From Fragilariopsis cylindrus CCMP1102 (lineage: Eukaryota; Bacillariophyta; Bacillariophyceae; Bacillariales; Bacillariaceae), in contig FMBT01000227.1 of the NCBI GenBank assembly GCA_900095095.1, forward strand, positions 1-53,114: a DNA stretch of 53,114 nucleotides, in the 5' to 3' direction. Below the pieces are notes generated by a model that searched no databases, was not told the DNA's origin, and was given only the letters and a program-made list of their open reading frames with translations. Each line of letters opens with the position of its first letter. Positions within the stretch are counted from its first letter, which is position 1. Positions 1-12,276 of this stretch are shown here, piece after piece. The position numbers and the translations under genes are program-made.

Positions 1-1716
1 CTTTGGGATCTCTTATACAACGACAAATCGCTAATCATTCATAGCATCATGCAAAGGGATTTGTGAAAGAAAAAAAGCATGTTTGGCGGTTCGCGGACAG
101 GACGTGTGGCTCTGAATTTGCACCAATTTACAATTGGGTAGCTGCTAAAAAAACATAATTCCTTATAGCACTTTTTGCACCTTGTGTACCTTTTGAAGTA
201 CATACAGTAAAACACCAATTGGACCAATTTAATTCATTCTGTTACTGTGACAACAATGGGAAAATGATACTAACTTACTACTCATTGTTGGTTGGAATGT
301 ATTCTATAAACACTGGTTGTTGTTGATTCATTCCTTCCCTCACTCTGGCTGGATGTCTGAACAACAACAACAGCAAGAGGATAACATCTTCCTTGGTCTG
401 GAGATCCCTAGGGTAGTGATAACATTAGCACTGTTGTACTTTCTTCTACATCATAGTCATTTCATTTCATTGTTGAATAATGGCAAAGCTTAGAATATAT
501 CTTTTGGGAAGAAGAAGAAGAAGATGGCATTATTCTATGCACACTTGCTGAGGAGAAAATGTGCCTGAGCATCTCATTTAATTCTATCAGAAGAATTTCT
601 AATCCTATCATGCTGATATGACAACTTTTGCTATAATAGCTACAACATGTATGATGTGTTATGGGGTGGGCTAATACATGACGCCTAAATAACTATTACT
701 TTATTGTTGCAGCACATCAAAGTATTGTGATAAAAATCCACACAAAAAATAACATAAAAGCATTCACATGAGTGACGTTATCTCCTTATTATTATTCAAT
801 CAATTGAACTTTACATTCAAGTAGGTTTGAGCCATTATAAACACTACCACCACCATAAAATTGTGGGTATCCATATGTAAAATGTTACACATCGATGGGG
901 GACTGCAACTGATATTTTCCAGATACAATACAAGAGCACTTAGGATTCTATATACAAAAAATGACCAGAAAGTGTAACCAGCATCTTTCTTTAGGACTGA
1001 AACTGTATACAAGAATAATAATATAATCCATAGTCTGCTCAGACATGATTTTATTCTGGTACATGACTCTACTACTACTACTACTACGGTCTGACTCTTC
1101 ATAATTACCTGACTGCTGCCAACCAGAGACACACTTGGAATATTAAAATGTGCTTGTAAAGCTCAAAAATTTACCTAATTCAGTGAGAAAATCAGTAGAT
1201 TATACAGTCACTGACTGGCTCAATTACTATCTAACCAAGTTTTTCTGAATTTGACGAGGTACAAATTCCCACCTACTTTGTTCAGACTATGTTGAAGGTA
1301 TGATGTGTGCAATGACTTCTTGTGGTACTGTTGTACTTTCAAAATAGTGGTCCACACTATACTGTCTCGTCATGTTGGAACAGGAAACACAACATGATCA
1401 TGCATCAGTAGGAGTGGGTCCGCCAGAGCAGTAGTACAAGTGATATATAGTACCAGTATTAAGGAAGAGGCCGGCAGGTTTTCACACATCAGCAGTTTTT
1501 GTTGTTGTTTCACAAAATATTGTTTCGTTGACAGGAAAAAATGAACAGGTATACACCATGAGTTGATCCACCAAGCAGTGATGATGTACCACCACTATTA
1601 TTATTGTGTAATCTTCACATGTGAAAGTTTACAACAAAGACCTGTAAGTAAAAATTAATAATAGCTAATTTCAACTTTAATTTGTGGCGTAATGCTAATA
1701 TTCTAGTACAATTCAA
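1..1716. other. Left-end stretch without a supportable gene
   Basis: AT-rich sequence with only short open frames on either strand. A minus-strand frame at 39-227 has several Cys and His residues (CKKC, WCK, FHK) that faintly recall the zinc-binding tail of transposases, but it is too short and runs off the window. The 110-codon minus frame at 800-1132 is hydrophobic and low in complexity, and matches no family I know. The stretch probably holds the 3' flank of the SAC gene plus degenerate repeat sequence. Confidence 0.4.
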
Positions 1717-4700
1717 TTATTGTATCACATTGTTTATCTCATAATTGTACCAAGCAACGAGTTCTTCTATATCATGCTTGATACACTCAGGCAGGTAAAC
1801 GAAACTCAAAACGGCAACAGCGAGACTACCGAGTATTAGAGGTGCTTTTAATCCTAGCAATAAGACCGTTGCCAATTGAATTGGCGTTAGTATGACTTGA
1901 CTTCGATGCTGGGATGATTCGGTAATTACCGAATGCGCTGTACCCCCTTCCTCATCTTCATCGTCTTCAATGACCAGCCAATCTCCGTCAGATTTGGTCC
2001 ACCATGGTAGCTCCGCGATAGATCGTTCATCGATTGCTTTCAATGCTTCTTGAGAGCTAAATCCTCCTTTATCTCTTTTGGTTCTGGTTATCATTCGTGG
2101 ATCGGCCGCGTCCTTACTCATCTTGTCGCGATTCGATACTAGTTCTTTCGCCTGGTTACGCACTTGGTCCTGGAGATCTCCTGGCAGCCATCGCAAATCT
2201 TGAGCGGACGAAAACTGGTCTGAAGTACTACCGGGAATCTCCTTGGAAATTCCAATCTCTTCTAAACGCTTACGGAGATCCTCGCGATTCTGGTACGTTG
2301 ATCCTTGCACAACATCACCCAACATATTCTCCCTTGTACCTCCAAGTAAAGATAAGGAATGATGCGTCAAAGGATTAACTTTGGTCGCATCACCTAGGTT
2401 AAAAAGGACTTCCTCTATAACATTAGAAAATGCGGCATGTCCCACCATTAGATCATACCCTTCCTGTCGATCGGCATCGAGAAAGTTATTAAGGTAATAT
2501 CGTTGGAGAGAGTTCATCCCATCATCTAATGCCCCTCGCTTGGTTCGTTGACCAGTCCTAGTAAAGTCACCCTTTAGAGCCGGTGTTCCAGCATACAAGC
2601 GGGAAATAGCATCCGCGTTATCCGCCCATAGGAGCCGATGCGCTACTTCTCCTTTTTCCCATGGTAGGTTCATGTTTTTTTTTCGGAATGTTTTGTTCAG
2701 TTTGGCCCAAAGCTGATTATTGTTGAAAGACCCATCCGATTCACTCAGGAGTTGCTGGAAAAGCATGTATCGACCAAGGATACTTTGAACGACATTCGTC
2801 CGGTCCAAGCAATCCATACAATTAGTGCGTACAACAGCGTTCTGAAGCCGCTGAATGGACCACTTGCTATTACTTTTCTCTTGTTGATGAATATCAATAC
2901 AAGGTGCGCGTGACAAGAAGTAACCATGGCTTGTGAGAGAAGGTTGTAGTTCTTCAAGTAACAGGCCCAATCGATCCCATCGACCATGCTTCACTTCGGC
3001 ATGAAAGTCATACCAAACGTGTTTGATAGAATTTGGTCCGATCTCATCGTTACGAGTAGCAGAGGGGTCAGTAGCTTTGTCGTTAGAATATTCTGTCTCC
3101 GTTAGGAAATCCTCGGCTGGTTTGTCAATGCTGCTACTTCTACTTCCATGTACATCTACCACCGCCTTTAAAACCGCGTCAAAGGCATGGCCCAATCGGC
3201 CTTGATCACTGTGTTTGTCAACGAGGTTGAGAAAGATGATGTCCGCCACGTCAGACGACGATCGATCTCCTTTTGCGATATTATTGTTATCGTTGATGAG
3301 TTTGATCTCATCGTAATGGTTACTGTTCAACGTATAATGTTCCAGCTGATCTACAACATGCAAACGAACAGCTCGAGCTTGCGCCAACGGATCAGTACCG
3401 ATCGCGACCCGTGGTGCATATGTTTTGACGTCTGCTGGACTTGACCATCGCAAGGGAATAGATCCACGAACTTGCACGTGACTAGCCACAGACCGAAGGT
3501 AAAAACGACGACAATCTTCTTCTTCTTCGACAGTTTTCACACTAATGTCACTACTAGTTTTCGTCTGTTTAGAGTCTACCGTATTAGTTGTCGTCATGCC
3601 GGTTGTCAGACAAATTTGCTCCGTTTCCGCAAAATTAGCACAATCCCCCGATGCGTCGGCTCCACGAACAGTAAAGCGTGTACCGGCTCTGAACCGACTT
3701 CTTCGACTTATCAGAATCTCATCGTACATTATGTTTGCTGATGAATTTTTGCCGCTACTACTACCAATATCATCATCAATAGTAATGTTCGATTGAACTC
3801 CCACAAAGGCAGAAGTTAATGGAACGACATGTTGCAGTAAAATATCGGCCAGAATCTGCCTTTGTTTTTGTTCTTTCTTCCCAGGATCCTCCTGCCAATT
3901 ATTATTATTATTATTCTCATTGTACTGTTTTCGTGATATCGTCTTATAATTGGTTCTACAGCGTGCTGGTTCCAAAAGAAACGAGGATCGGGATGAAATC
4001 GATTTCTTTTGGTATTATAATCGTTATTATCATTCATAGAGGTTCTCCACCACCACGCACTGTTGTTGTTGTTATTTTTCATATTATCATCATTGGCAAG
4101 AGATGACGACGATGATGATGACGAAGTCGGTTGCTGGTGATTCGCTTCCAGGATAGATTGTTGAATTGTTTTAGTCATGTCCAATACTACCGAGGAATCT
4201 TTTTTTGGTATGTAATAAAAATCATGTTGTTTTAATGATTTTCGTAAGAGCTTCAGCTGTCGAACTTCTTCTCGCAATTGAGATACCGTTAACAACGCTG
4301 ATATGGTAGTAGTTGTATTATCAGTGGCTGATCTCCTCCTCATTGTTGTCATGGGTGGGCTGTGGCAATGTTGTGTCGTCGATTTGATATCCCTTATTTC
4401 CAAGATGAACAATTTCTAAATTCGTCACTCGTCTTATTTTCCACCACGATCGTTGACGTTGACGATATGATAACGAGGACAACAATGGTGGTGCATCGTA
4501 AATAGGTTCTGTTTTGGTAATTAGAATCCATAACACACCACTGGGTATTTATATATTCCGTACAAACCTTCGATGGTATCCATTCCTCGAGGGGATGACC
4601 ACTTTGAATGAAATCGAATTCTTCTAATTTTGTGGCCTTTTTTGCGACCCAATCATCAATTTCATCGTCAAAGGTTAGTTTCAAAACAACACCATGCCTA

Positions 4701-5208
4701 TTATGTTTATGTTTATTGTCGTTGTCGTTGTCGCTGTCATCATCACCGATCAAAATCCAAAGAGCATCACTACTACCATCAGTATCAGTATCATTATCAT
4801 CGTCGGAATATTTTGATCGTTGGACCCACATTTTGGATGAGACGACTCAATAATTGCAGCTAGAAACTCTTCATCGTCGTCATTCTTCTCGTCAACGATA
4901 TCGATATTATTTTCCTTTATTATTGCTTTGTTTTCTTTTCTCTTTCTCATCTTCTTCTTCTTTCTCCTGAAGACGCGGGTAGAAGATTTCGATTTGTTGT
5001 ATTGCGAAAATATAGTTTTTCGTATCGACCGAGATCCGAAACCAGACACAATCGTAGGGTCTCTCCGGAATGGATTTTTAACAATTGATGATGACGACGA
5101 CGACGATGATGATGATGATGATGAATGTATTGTGGATAGAGATAGGAATGAAAAGTAGCAGATGATGACAACAGCGACGATACCCGTTAACGACGTTTTC
5201 GTTGTCAT
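1717..5208 (-). CDS. SAC-domain phosphoinositide phosphatase (Sac1-like), frame-broken
   Basis: Predicted to remove phosphate from phosphoinositides on internal membranes. The intact 3' part (1717 to about 3930) has the diagnostic SAC blocks in order: ILISRRSRFRAGTRF, RGSIPLRWSSP, DFHAEVKHGRWDRL, the catalytic CX5R(T/S) loop in RTNCMDCLDRTNVVQS (about 2790-2835), WADNADAISRLYAGTPALK and DFTRTGQRT. A hydrophobic C-terminal pair near 1770-1870 fits the Sac1 membrane anchor. Upstream the same protein continues through frame changes: LKQHDFYY and RFFWNQHA, then LYGIYKYP, GVLWILITK and WWKIRR, which are the N-terminal SAC strands. Single missing bases at runs 3928-3931, 4543-4545, 4591-4594 and 4831-4834 explain most breaks; the 4340-4400 break is less clear. 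The chosen ATG at 5208 begins a hydrophobic segment resembling a signal peptide or anchor, followed by poly-Ser. That is unusual for Sac1, which normally starts in the cytosol. Confidence 0.85.
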
Positions 5209-5775
5209 TATTATTGGTCGACAATAATGGCGTTGGTGTGGTGGTCGTCGCACTTTGATGTTAGAACTTCCACAACTGCTGTCATTTTATTACTTTCATT
5301 ATCACAAACAGTAGAAGATGAAATGCAATGATGCATTGGTGCTAAGATATCTATACTTGGTGTAGTAGAAGCGGTGTCCATCTTACTTGGTTGTTTATTG
5401 TCATCATCACTTTCAATACGGTAGGCACCGTGCTGAGTTTGAAGTTTGATGCTCAAGATTTGTAACAATTTTAAAATTTCGTCGGAGGAGAGTGACGTTT
5501 TATCATATTTTCCCTCAGCCCCCCATGTCCGTGATCAAATCCAGTCCCGTATAATAATTGCATCTCGACAAATTGAACAAAGAAAAAATACAAAGTTTGA
5601 AAATGTAAATCAATCTATCATAATTATAGCTAATGAACAAAAGGTGTATGCAATAAAAGGAGAAGGCAAGCGACATTCAAGATCTTAATAATCTAGTAAT
5701 ACGAAGGGAGTCAAGTAATCAAAACCCTGCCTGTCAACATAGTGCATTCCCTTATTATTGTTCATCAAATTTATT
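5209..5775. promoter_or_regulatory. Divergent intergenic region
   Basis: This 567-bp stretch separates the SAC start (minus strand, 5208) from the start of the next gene (plus strand, 5776), so it must hold both promoters or one shared one. No TATA box or named motif can be assigned with confidence. A minus-strand frame at 5211-5468 could be an N-terminal extension of SAC in another frame, but the signal-like start at 5208 is preferred. Confidence 0.35.
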
Positions 5776-8766
5776 ATGGGAAAGTCGAAAAACAAAAACG
5801 AAACGGAACTAAAAATAAAAATGACGACAACAAGTATCCCTCCGTGGTAGGTCCTGATCTCTTCTTGTTACTACAGGGTCGTTTATTCGAAAAGAATGTT
5901 GCTTTGATTTTTTGTGGTGAAACTCATCATGATGCAATTGAAATAACACGGAATACACCACCAGGTCAGGTGAGTAAATGAAAAAAGAGGTAGATGGTGT
6001 GAGTGCGAGATCGAACTATAACAAATCGTTGTCACCAACCAACCAACTCAATAATTTATTAACGTTCATTTATCTTCAGTTCGATGCTAAAGAGGGATGG
6101 ATATCTCTGGATCAGGATGTCATATAGCTTTACCGGGTATTGTTTTCATTTCACAACAACACCAACAGCCGCAACAACTACGACTAAATCAAATTGCTAT
6201 TCGGGTATTGCATCCAGTAAATCGGAATAAACCTATAACTATTGAACGTGCCAAAGAGCTTACAAAAACATTCGTGGAAAAGTTCGGGAATGAAGAAGAT
6301 ATATCCGGACGGCACCTTGTACTATTGTGGATTTCATTATCGACATCATCAACAACGACCCGCGTTGCAAAGGGAATTGCATTCTTGTTAGAAATTGGAA
6401 CGGAAGAAAAATACCGTGATAAATACAATAACGATGATGTTGTGGTGAGAAATAGGACAAATGATGTTGGAAATCTTTTATTGAATGATAATAATAATAA
6501 ATATAAATGATTGTGAATATGATACCGACAGCGATGACGATAGCGATGATGAAGACGATATCAATGATTGGGTATTTTTTCCTTCGTCGTTAAACTACGA
6601 AGACGAAACTCCAACACAACAAATAAATCGATCACAACTTCCTCAGATCGTTTCGGAATGGATGTACGACGTGATGATGACCACTGACTACTACTGTAGA
6701 TGACAACAACAACAACAGTAATTCTAGTAGTAGTATTGGGTCCCCACACGTCTTGTTTGAGTGGGGAGATCTTGATCTGGTGGCACATAAATTAAATAAA
6801 CGTCGTCTCGGTATGACGGACGATGAGGTAACTGAAAACGAATACGACGAAACCATCCAGGAACGAAAAAGAATCTTAAAAGAGAATCACAACGTATCGA
6901 CCTTCGATGATTGGTTTGATCACGTGAAAGGAGGGAAAAAAGTAGCCGAAAAGGAGGGGAGTAGTAGTAGTGACAATAATCAACAAACATCAGAATCAAC
7001 AACAATAACAACAACCCGATCACGCGGTACATCTTGTGTTGGAATCCTCCGTCCCACCCTGGGAGGTAGAATTGTACCGACCCTGCATTAATTCAAATGG
7101 TACTACTTCTACTACGGCAGAAGAATTTCGACTACATCCCGCGGCCGAATGCATCCGATGTTTGTCAGAAGATTCAGAAGAGTCTAGTGAGGATGAAGAT
7201 GATCCGAGTAATGATGGAATCGGATCATATATGGACTTCATATACCGACGAATGATGAAAGCAGCGATGATAATCACTGATGACGATAACAAGCAACAAA
7301 CTAATATCATAGTAGATGAAACCAATATTGATAACCACAGTGACAAGAAGAACGACCAGAACAAAAACAGTTGGTTGCATTGCATTGATGCTCGTGATCT
7401 GGGTTGTGAAGGGGCATGTCACGCAGAGGTTGTTAGGGAAAAGTGGAATGATCTATTGACGCAAGAAGAGCGTGAGGGAATTTCAAAATCGAACAAAGAA
7501 GTCAGGAATGACGCATGTCCGGTGAACAAAAACGGTGACGCTATGAGATTTCTTCCAGAAAATAAATTAAATCCGGAACGGATCGAATTGGAAGATTTAA
7601 GATTAAAAGGTTTACTGGTTCGAAACGAGGATGACGAGGACGACGACGACGACGACGATGACAATAAGTGCCAGGACGACGTATTTACTGGTCTAGAATT
7701 TACATTCCCATCTTTTGAATTGTTCTTTGGACAAAATACCGACAACCTATATTATAGTCCTCACGTCAAATTGGCATATTCTCCCTTTCTTGCAAACTGC
7801 ATTCAATCACTTGATAACTTTGAAGATTTTTTTATCAGGTTATTTTTCGGTGGGACGGTCCCGGATGCTCTTGATCGTTTAAACATTCTGGAAACAAGTA
7901 CAAGAGGTCACGTACACGTGCGAAGTCCAATTCTGAAACGCTGGGATCCTGAATCAAATTCGTACATTTGGGAAGAACGCGACGATGGAGAAGAATACAA
8001 TACTTGCCCATACTTTCCATCTACATTTCATTTAGTCGCTCGAGGTAGCTTCCCGCCCCGGACATTGAGTTCACAGCTTTATTCCAACCTACACGACTTT
8101 CGTGGCAACGAAGGAAATGATCAGAAAAGTAGTAGTAGACGTCAAGTAGCCCTTGCGATTAAATCCTGGATAATAAACTCTATCAGGCGTAATATGGATG
8201 ATCCGAAAGCATCGGATGATATGGAGACTGGCGGTGAATGGTTTGAGGCCTATTTACGTGCCGTCCATCGTGACATTTATGACGATATCGATGTCTCGGA
8301 TTCGACTGTATTACTTCAGAAGAATTACATGAAAAGTATATCTGGTGGTAGACCCCCAAAACATAATATTGGAAAAATTAAAATTCCATCTGCAAAAGAT
8401 TCCTTTGAGGAAATCGTGTCAAGATTTCGAGAGCAAGATAGTCTCCCACCCACAACGAATGTTATTACACCTCGTGTAGAAATATTGGCAAAAATTATGA
8501 TTGATATCTGGATGTCAAATTTATTTGATTTCTCATTGCTTCTTAAGATTGCGAATATTTGTTCGAATGAGACAACAAAAGATAATGTAGTTATTGTGTG
8601 CTACAGTGGCTCATCACATGCGAAAGCAGCCAGTAAATTCTTCTGCAGTAGCAGTATGGACTTTAAGAGGAAGGCTCTGATTGGAAAATTTTCCTGGGAG
8701 GATCATGAATTGAAAACATTAGATCTACCTTCAAAGCTTTGGAATCTTTCTGAGTTATTTCGATGA
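5776..8766 (+). CDS. Uncharacterised acidic protein with GETHH and YSGSSH motifs, frame-broken
   Basis: I do not recognise a named family. The start at 5776 opens MGKSKNKNETELK and reaches, after one missing A, a conserved-looking block FEKNVALIFCGETHHDAIEI. A 110-nt GT-AG intron lies at 5970-6079. The next exon reads GCHIALPGIVF, then runs through acidic and poly-N linkers with frame breaks near 6095, 6490, 6700 and 7040, into an intact 576-codon frame (7036-8766). That frame ends with MIDIWMSNLFDFSLLLK and NVVIVCYSGSSHAKAASKFF. The pairing of an N-terminal GExHH strand with a C-terminal YxGxxHxxxxxxFF strand resembles an uncharacterised layout I associate with algal and giant-virus proteins; that link is inference from memory. 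It is transcribed divergently from SAC. Total length is near 950 residues, with poly-D and poly-S runs. Confidence 0.6.
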
Positions 8767-9114
8767 ACTATATATGCGTTTAGTGATTTTTGTTCCATGC
8801 GATTTTTCTTCTTCTAAACCGCATGCAAAGAACGCCTGCCTCTTATATCACACTACTATCTATAACGCTACAGACTAATGATATACTTTCAATCTTAAAT
8901 ATGCTAAGTTGGAGCTATGTTATTCATTAACCTTTTCTAATTTTATTATTATTGCTAGACTTTCTATTCTTAAATACACGGTTATCAAAATGAATATATA
9001 ATGTATACATTGTGAATGATATACATCTGTAGAAAGAAAACAACATACGATGGTATGTAATTCCGAACAGGATTGCTTGCGATCTACATTCGTACAAAGG
9101 CAACTTTTGTTTCT
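8767..9114. other. Convergent 3' intergenic spacer
   Basis: An AT-rich 348-bp spacer between the stop at 8766 (plus) and the stop at 9115 (minus). It presumably holds both 3' untranslated regions. No gene or repeat is evident. Confidence 0.5.
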
Positions 9115-11116
9115 TTATTGTGCCACCGTTGTTGAGTATGATGTCATAGAGTTCTGCTGACCGTTGTTGTTGGTGGTGTCGTTGCTGTTGCCTGTTCTTG
9201 CATTCTGACTAAAGACAAAAGCGTCAGTTGGTATTGGGAAAGCATCGTTGTCGGTGTGGTGGTGGTGGTAACCAGAAATCTGACTATTATTGTGATTGTG
9301 ATTGTGAGTTTGCTGTAAATGACTCAAGGTATCTCTACGAATAGGAAATCGAGTAGTCCTCATGGCCAACATTGCCCCTTCTATCAATTGCTTATGATGT
9401 TGTCGTCGATGGCTATTGATAACAGGTTGCTGCTGATGTTGTATTGTTTGTTGTTGTTGTTGTTCAAAAGAAGAAGTGAATGTAGGAACCGTGGTAGTAG
9501 TAGTAGCATTAGTATTTGTATTTGCATTGATAGCTCCCCCAATCATACCTAAAAGACTATTTCTTCTTACTGAATAACGAAATAGATTATGACCTTCATT
9601 CGTCATCTTATCACTACTACTACTGTAAGAGTAGAGTCAGAACAGGATTGTTGTTGTACTCCTTCTCCATTATTATTTTGAGCATAAATCCCCATTAATC
9701 GACGAGCATTCTTTTCTTGGAATCTTCGAATACTGTCAGTGAACAGCGATGGAGTAGTATCAAACTTCTTTGTTGCAGTATTATTTATATCACTACTCGA
9801 ATCAGTTGCAGTAGTAACGTTGGTGCTGTTCCTACGTGTAGTAGTAGTAGAAGAAGTACTACTATCAAACGAAGAACCATTTTCAATATTGTTATAGTAT
9901 GTATTGGAAATACACCACCACCACCACCACCACCACCAGTGTTACTATTCATGATGATACTGGAACGACGTTGACGTTGTAATGCTAATAAGGCTGACAT
10001 AGACGATCGTCGAGACTGTTTTTGTTGTTGTTGTTGGTGATGACGATGATGGTGATGTTGACTACTACCATTGTTGTCATCCTCCCCAGTTGTACTTGTA
10101 CTTGTACGGGAGGAGTCATCATTATCGTAGTTGTTATTGAAAAGAGACGAAGAAGAGGAATGTCGGTACGGATACACCTCTTTTTCATCTTGTACTGCCA
10201 GTTCTTGTGCTCTTAAAATAGCTAAATCACTTTGAGGTGACACTAAAAATCGAAACCGTTCTGGTTCTTTAATACCTAACATCCCCTGTCGAACCTGTTC
10301 AATTATCACAGTGGAATGGTATAACTTTTTCTTGGAATGATATTGTTTACTGGTATTTGTATCATGGAATGGTTCCAGTCCACGAATGCAATAATAACTA
10401 CATCCATTATATTATTATCTTTACTACGTTTCATACCACGAAGACATTCAATCGTTCGGACTCGATCCAATAAAAATTCTTCATAATCTTCTCTCTATAA
10501 TAGTCAAATATATGAATATATAAGGAGTATATAAAATAATAACAAGAAAAAGGATTGTGAGTTGAGTGATGAGACATTGACTGTTTCTTTCTTTCGAGAA
10601 TAAATATGTATAATGTTCATCAATACTACTACTTGTAAGCATAGACAAATGAATAAACAAACAAACAAATAGATAAACACAAGCACACACACACACACAC
10701 ATTCTACTTACCGTATACCAAATATCTCTGTCATTGAAAACATGGTTATTAGGATAATCATCTTGTGAATGAATTATATTTCCATTCAGATCGTTCCATG
10801 AAACATTCTTTTTTGTGACTGTTGGTGTGTTTCATTGTTGATAGAGTTAGAGCTGCATTGATGTTGATGCTGTTCATTGTTGAGAGAGTTAGAGCTGCAT
10901 TGATGTTGCTGTTGCTGTGCCATCGTCTTGGAAATCTGTAATACTAACCACACGACGTTTCTTCAACGGACGAAGTGATCCAGGTAATGACATTCTTCTT
11001 CGAATGATGTCGTTGTTGGAGGTGAGTATAGTATCAGCACTAGAAATAGAAGACGATGAATATGACGCCAAGAGGCTGTTGCGTCGTCGAATTTGTTGAC
11101 CGATAGTAGGAATCAT
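9115..11116 (-). CDS. Diatom-type WYT-motif protein, Q/N-rich, frame-broken, one intron
   Basis: Function unknown. The conserved core reads DRDIWYTREDYEEFLLDR, then IECLRGMKR, CIRGLEPFHD, VIIEQVRQGMLGI and SDLAILRAQELAVQDEKEVY. This layout (a WYT strand, RGLE, EQxxQ and a DE-rich helix) is one I associate with a large uncharacterised diatom family. A 217-nt GT-AG intron (10711-10495) splits the core between YT and RED. The N-terminal part is Q/H-rich (ATG near 10923) and may extend to the ATG at 11116. The C-terminus holds poly-S, poly-G, poly-T and poly-Q stretches and ends after RRNSLLGMIGG in further Q/N repeats. Frame breaks occur near 9630, 9925 (the GGN run), 10410 and 10810; each is mended by one base except the link to the 11116 start, which is unclear. 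Confidence 0.65.
10831..10914. repeat. Two 42-bp tandem units inside the WYT gene
   Basis: Two adjacent 42-bp copies begin with TTCATTGTTGA and contain AGAGTTAGAGCTGCATTG; they differ at a few bases. On the minus strand each encodes 14 residues that include QCSSNS and NNE, so the duplication keeps the frame. It is a recent length change in the Q/H-rich N-terminal linker. Confidence 0.85.
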
Positions 11117-12276
11117 AATAATTAGAAGAAAAGTTTATAATGGTATATAACTGTAGTATGGTTCTGTGAGGTTTTACTAGTTTGAGTTGAAAAAATTATG
11201 GGGATAATAACACGACTCTATATAATAATGATAAGCGATTGATGAGAAACTCTGCTAGTAGTGTCTTGTTTGTCTTGTTTTGTGAGATGCATTTGTGATC
11301 GGTTTTATATTTTGATTTGTGACCGTTTGTCATTTACCGTATTCAGGGGTGTCAACAAGGACAGAATGGCTCAGCTTATTAGTATGAGATGGCAAACAAA
11401 ATTTTACTATTGCTTCTCTCGATTTTTTCAGGTGACCGGTGTGTAAACAAGAAACACAAAAAGTAAATAAGTCCCAAGGACAGAATAAAATGGCTCAGCT
11501 TATTAGTAAGATGGCGGAACAGAGCGGAATTTTATAATGGCTTCGCTCAATTTTTTCCCGCGCTATAATTATTGTTGTCTGAAATAGAGGAGTCATTTAT
11601 TCTCTCAACATTCGAATGATTGGTCATTCGCTTGTTTTGTATCTATCCTGCCTATGCATTTTTCTATTACATACAATACTTGCTTCAAGCCTTTGTCCGT
11701 ATTGTAATTATAGATCAGGCATAATATATTATGATAAATGAAAGACTTCATAACCTTTTATCATAAATGTTTTCCAATCCAATTTACGATCACTACTTTA
11801 TACAATAATGCATGCATGTAATGTGGGTCTTCGGTATTTCTATTTAAACAAATTGATATCTTATTTAATTATTGGTTTCCCTAGTGCCCCGGAGCTAGTT
11901 TAGTGTTTTTACCACTTACAGAAGGCCCAGCACAAACGCAACACAACCAAAAAAACAAAATACATATGCCAAAAAGTCACAGGATGACTTCTCATAATGA
12001 ACAATAGCTATTATGGATTTCCATCTTAGAACACAAACCAGTCATGACGAACCTTCCATACCAAAAATATGGACATGGTCATGAACATGACTTAACGAAT
12101 TTCACTTAAAAATGACCTCTAAATCAAAATATCAGTCAACGCGATGCTATTTCTAGTTGATCAGCCGGAAAATACGAGCGCGAGCCCAAGTCCAGCATCA
12201 ATCGAAAGACATCAAGAATAAATGAATCTTAATGAACAATTTTATGGATATACCGTAGAACAACACTACAGAGGAC
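11117..12276. other. Intergenic region upstream of the copper transporter
   Basis: No supportable gene. It holds the paired repeat described at 11355-11562 and several Met-codon-rich short frames. The start of the copper transporter at 12277 is reached without a clear promoter motif. A longer upstream ATG at 12223 leads to a different frame that stops in the HEHEHE run, so it was not used. Confidence 0.4.
11355..11562. repeat. Imperfect direct repeat pair (about 75-90 bp units)
   Basis: Copy one (about 11355-11430) and copy two (about 11475-11562) share AAGGACAGAAT, ATGGCTCAGCTTATTAGTA, a GATGGC block, then TTTTA, TGGCTTCGCTC-like and GATTTTTTC-like segments. They are separated by about 45 bp. 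Divergence suggests an old local duplication or a fragment of a dispersed element. Confidence 0.7.

Noticed and set aside
39-227. Short Cys/His-bearing minus frame at the left end
   Set aside because: It is too short and runs to the edge; the resemblance to a transposase tail is not strong enough to call.
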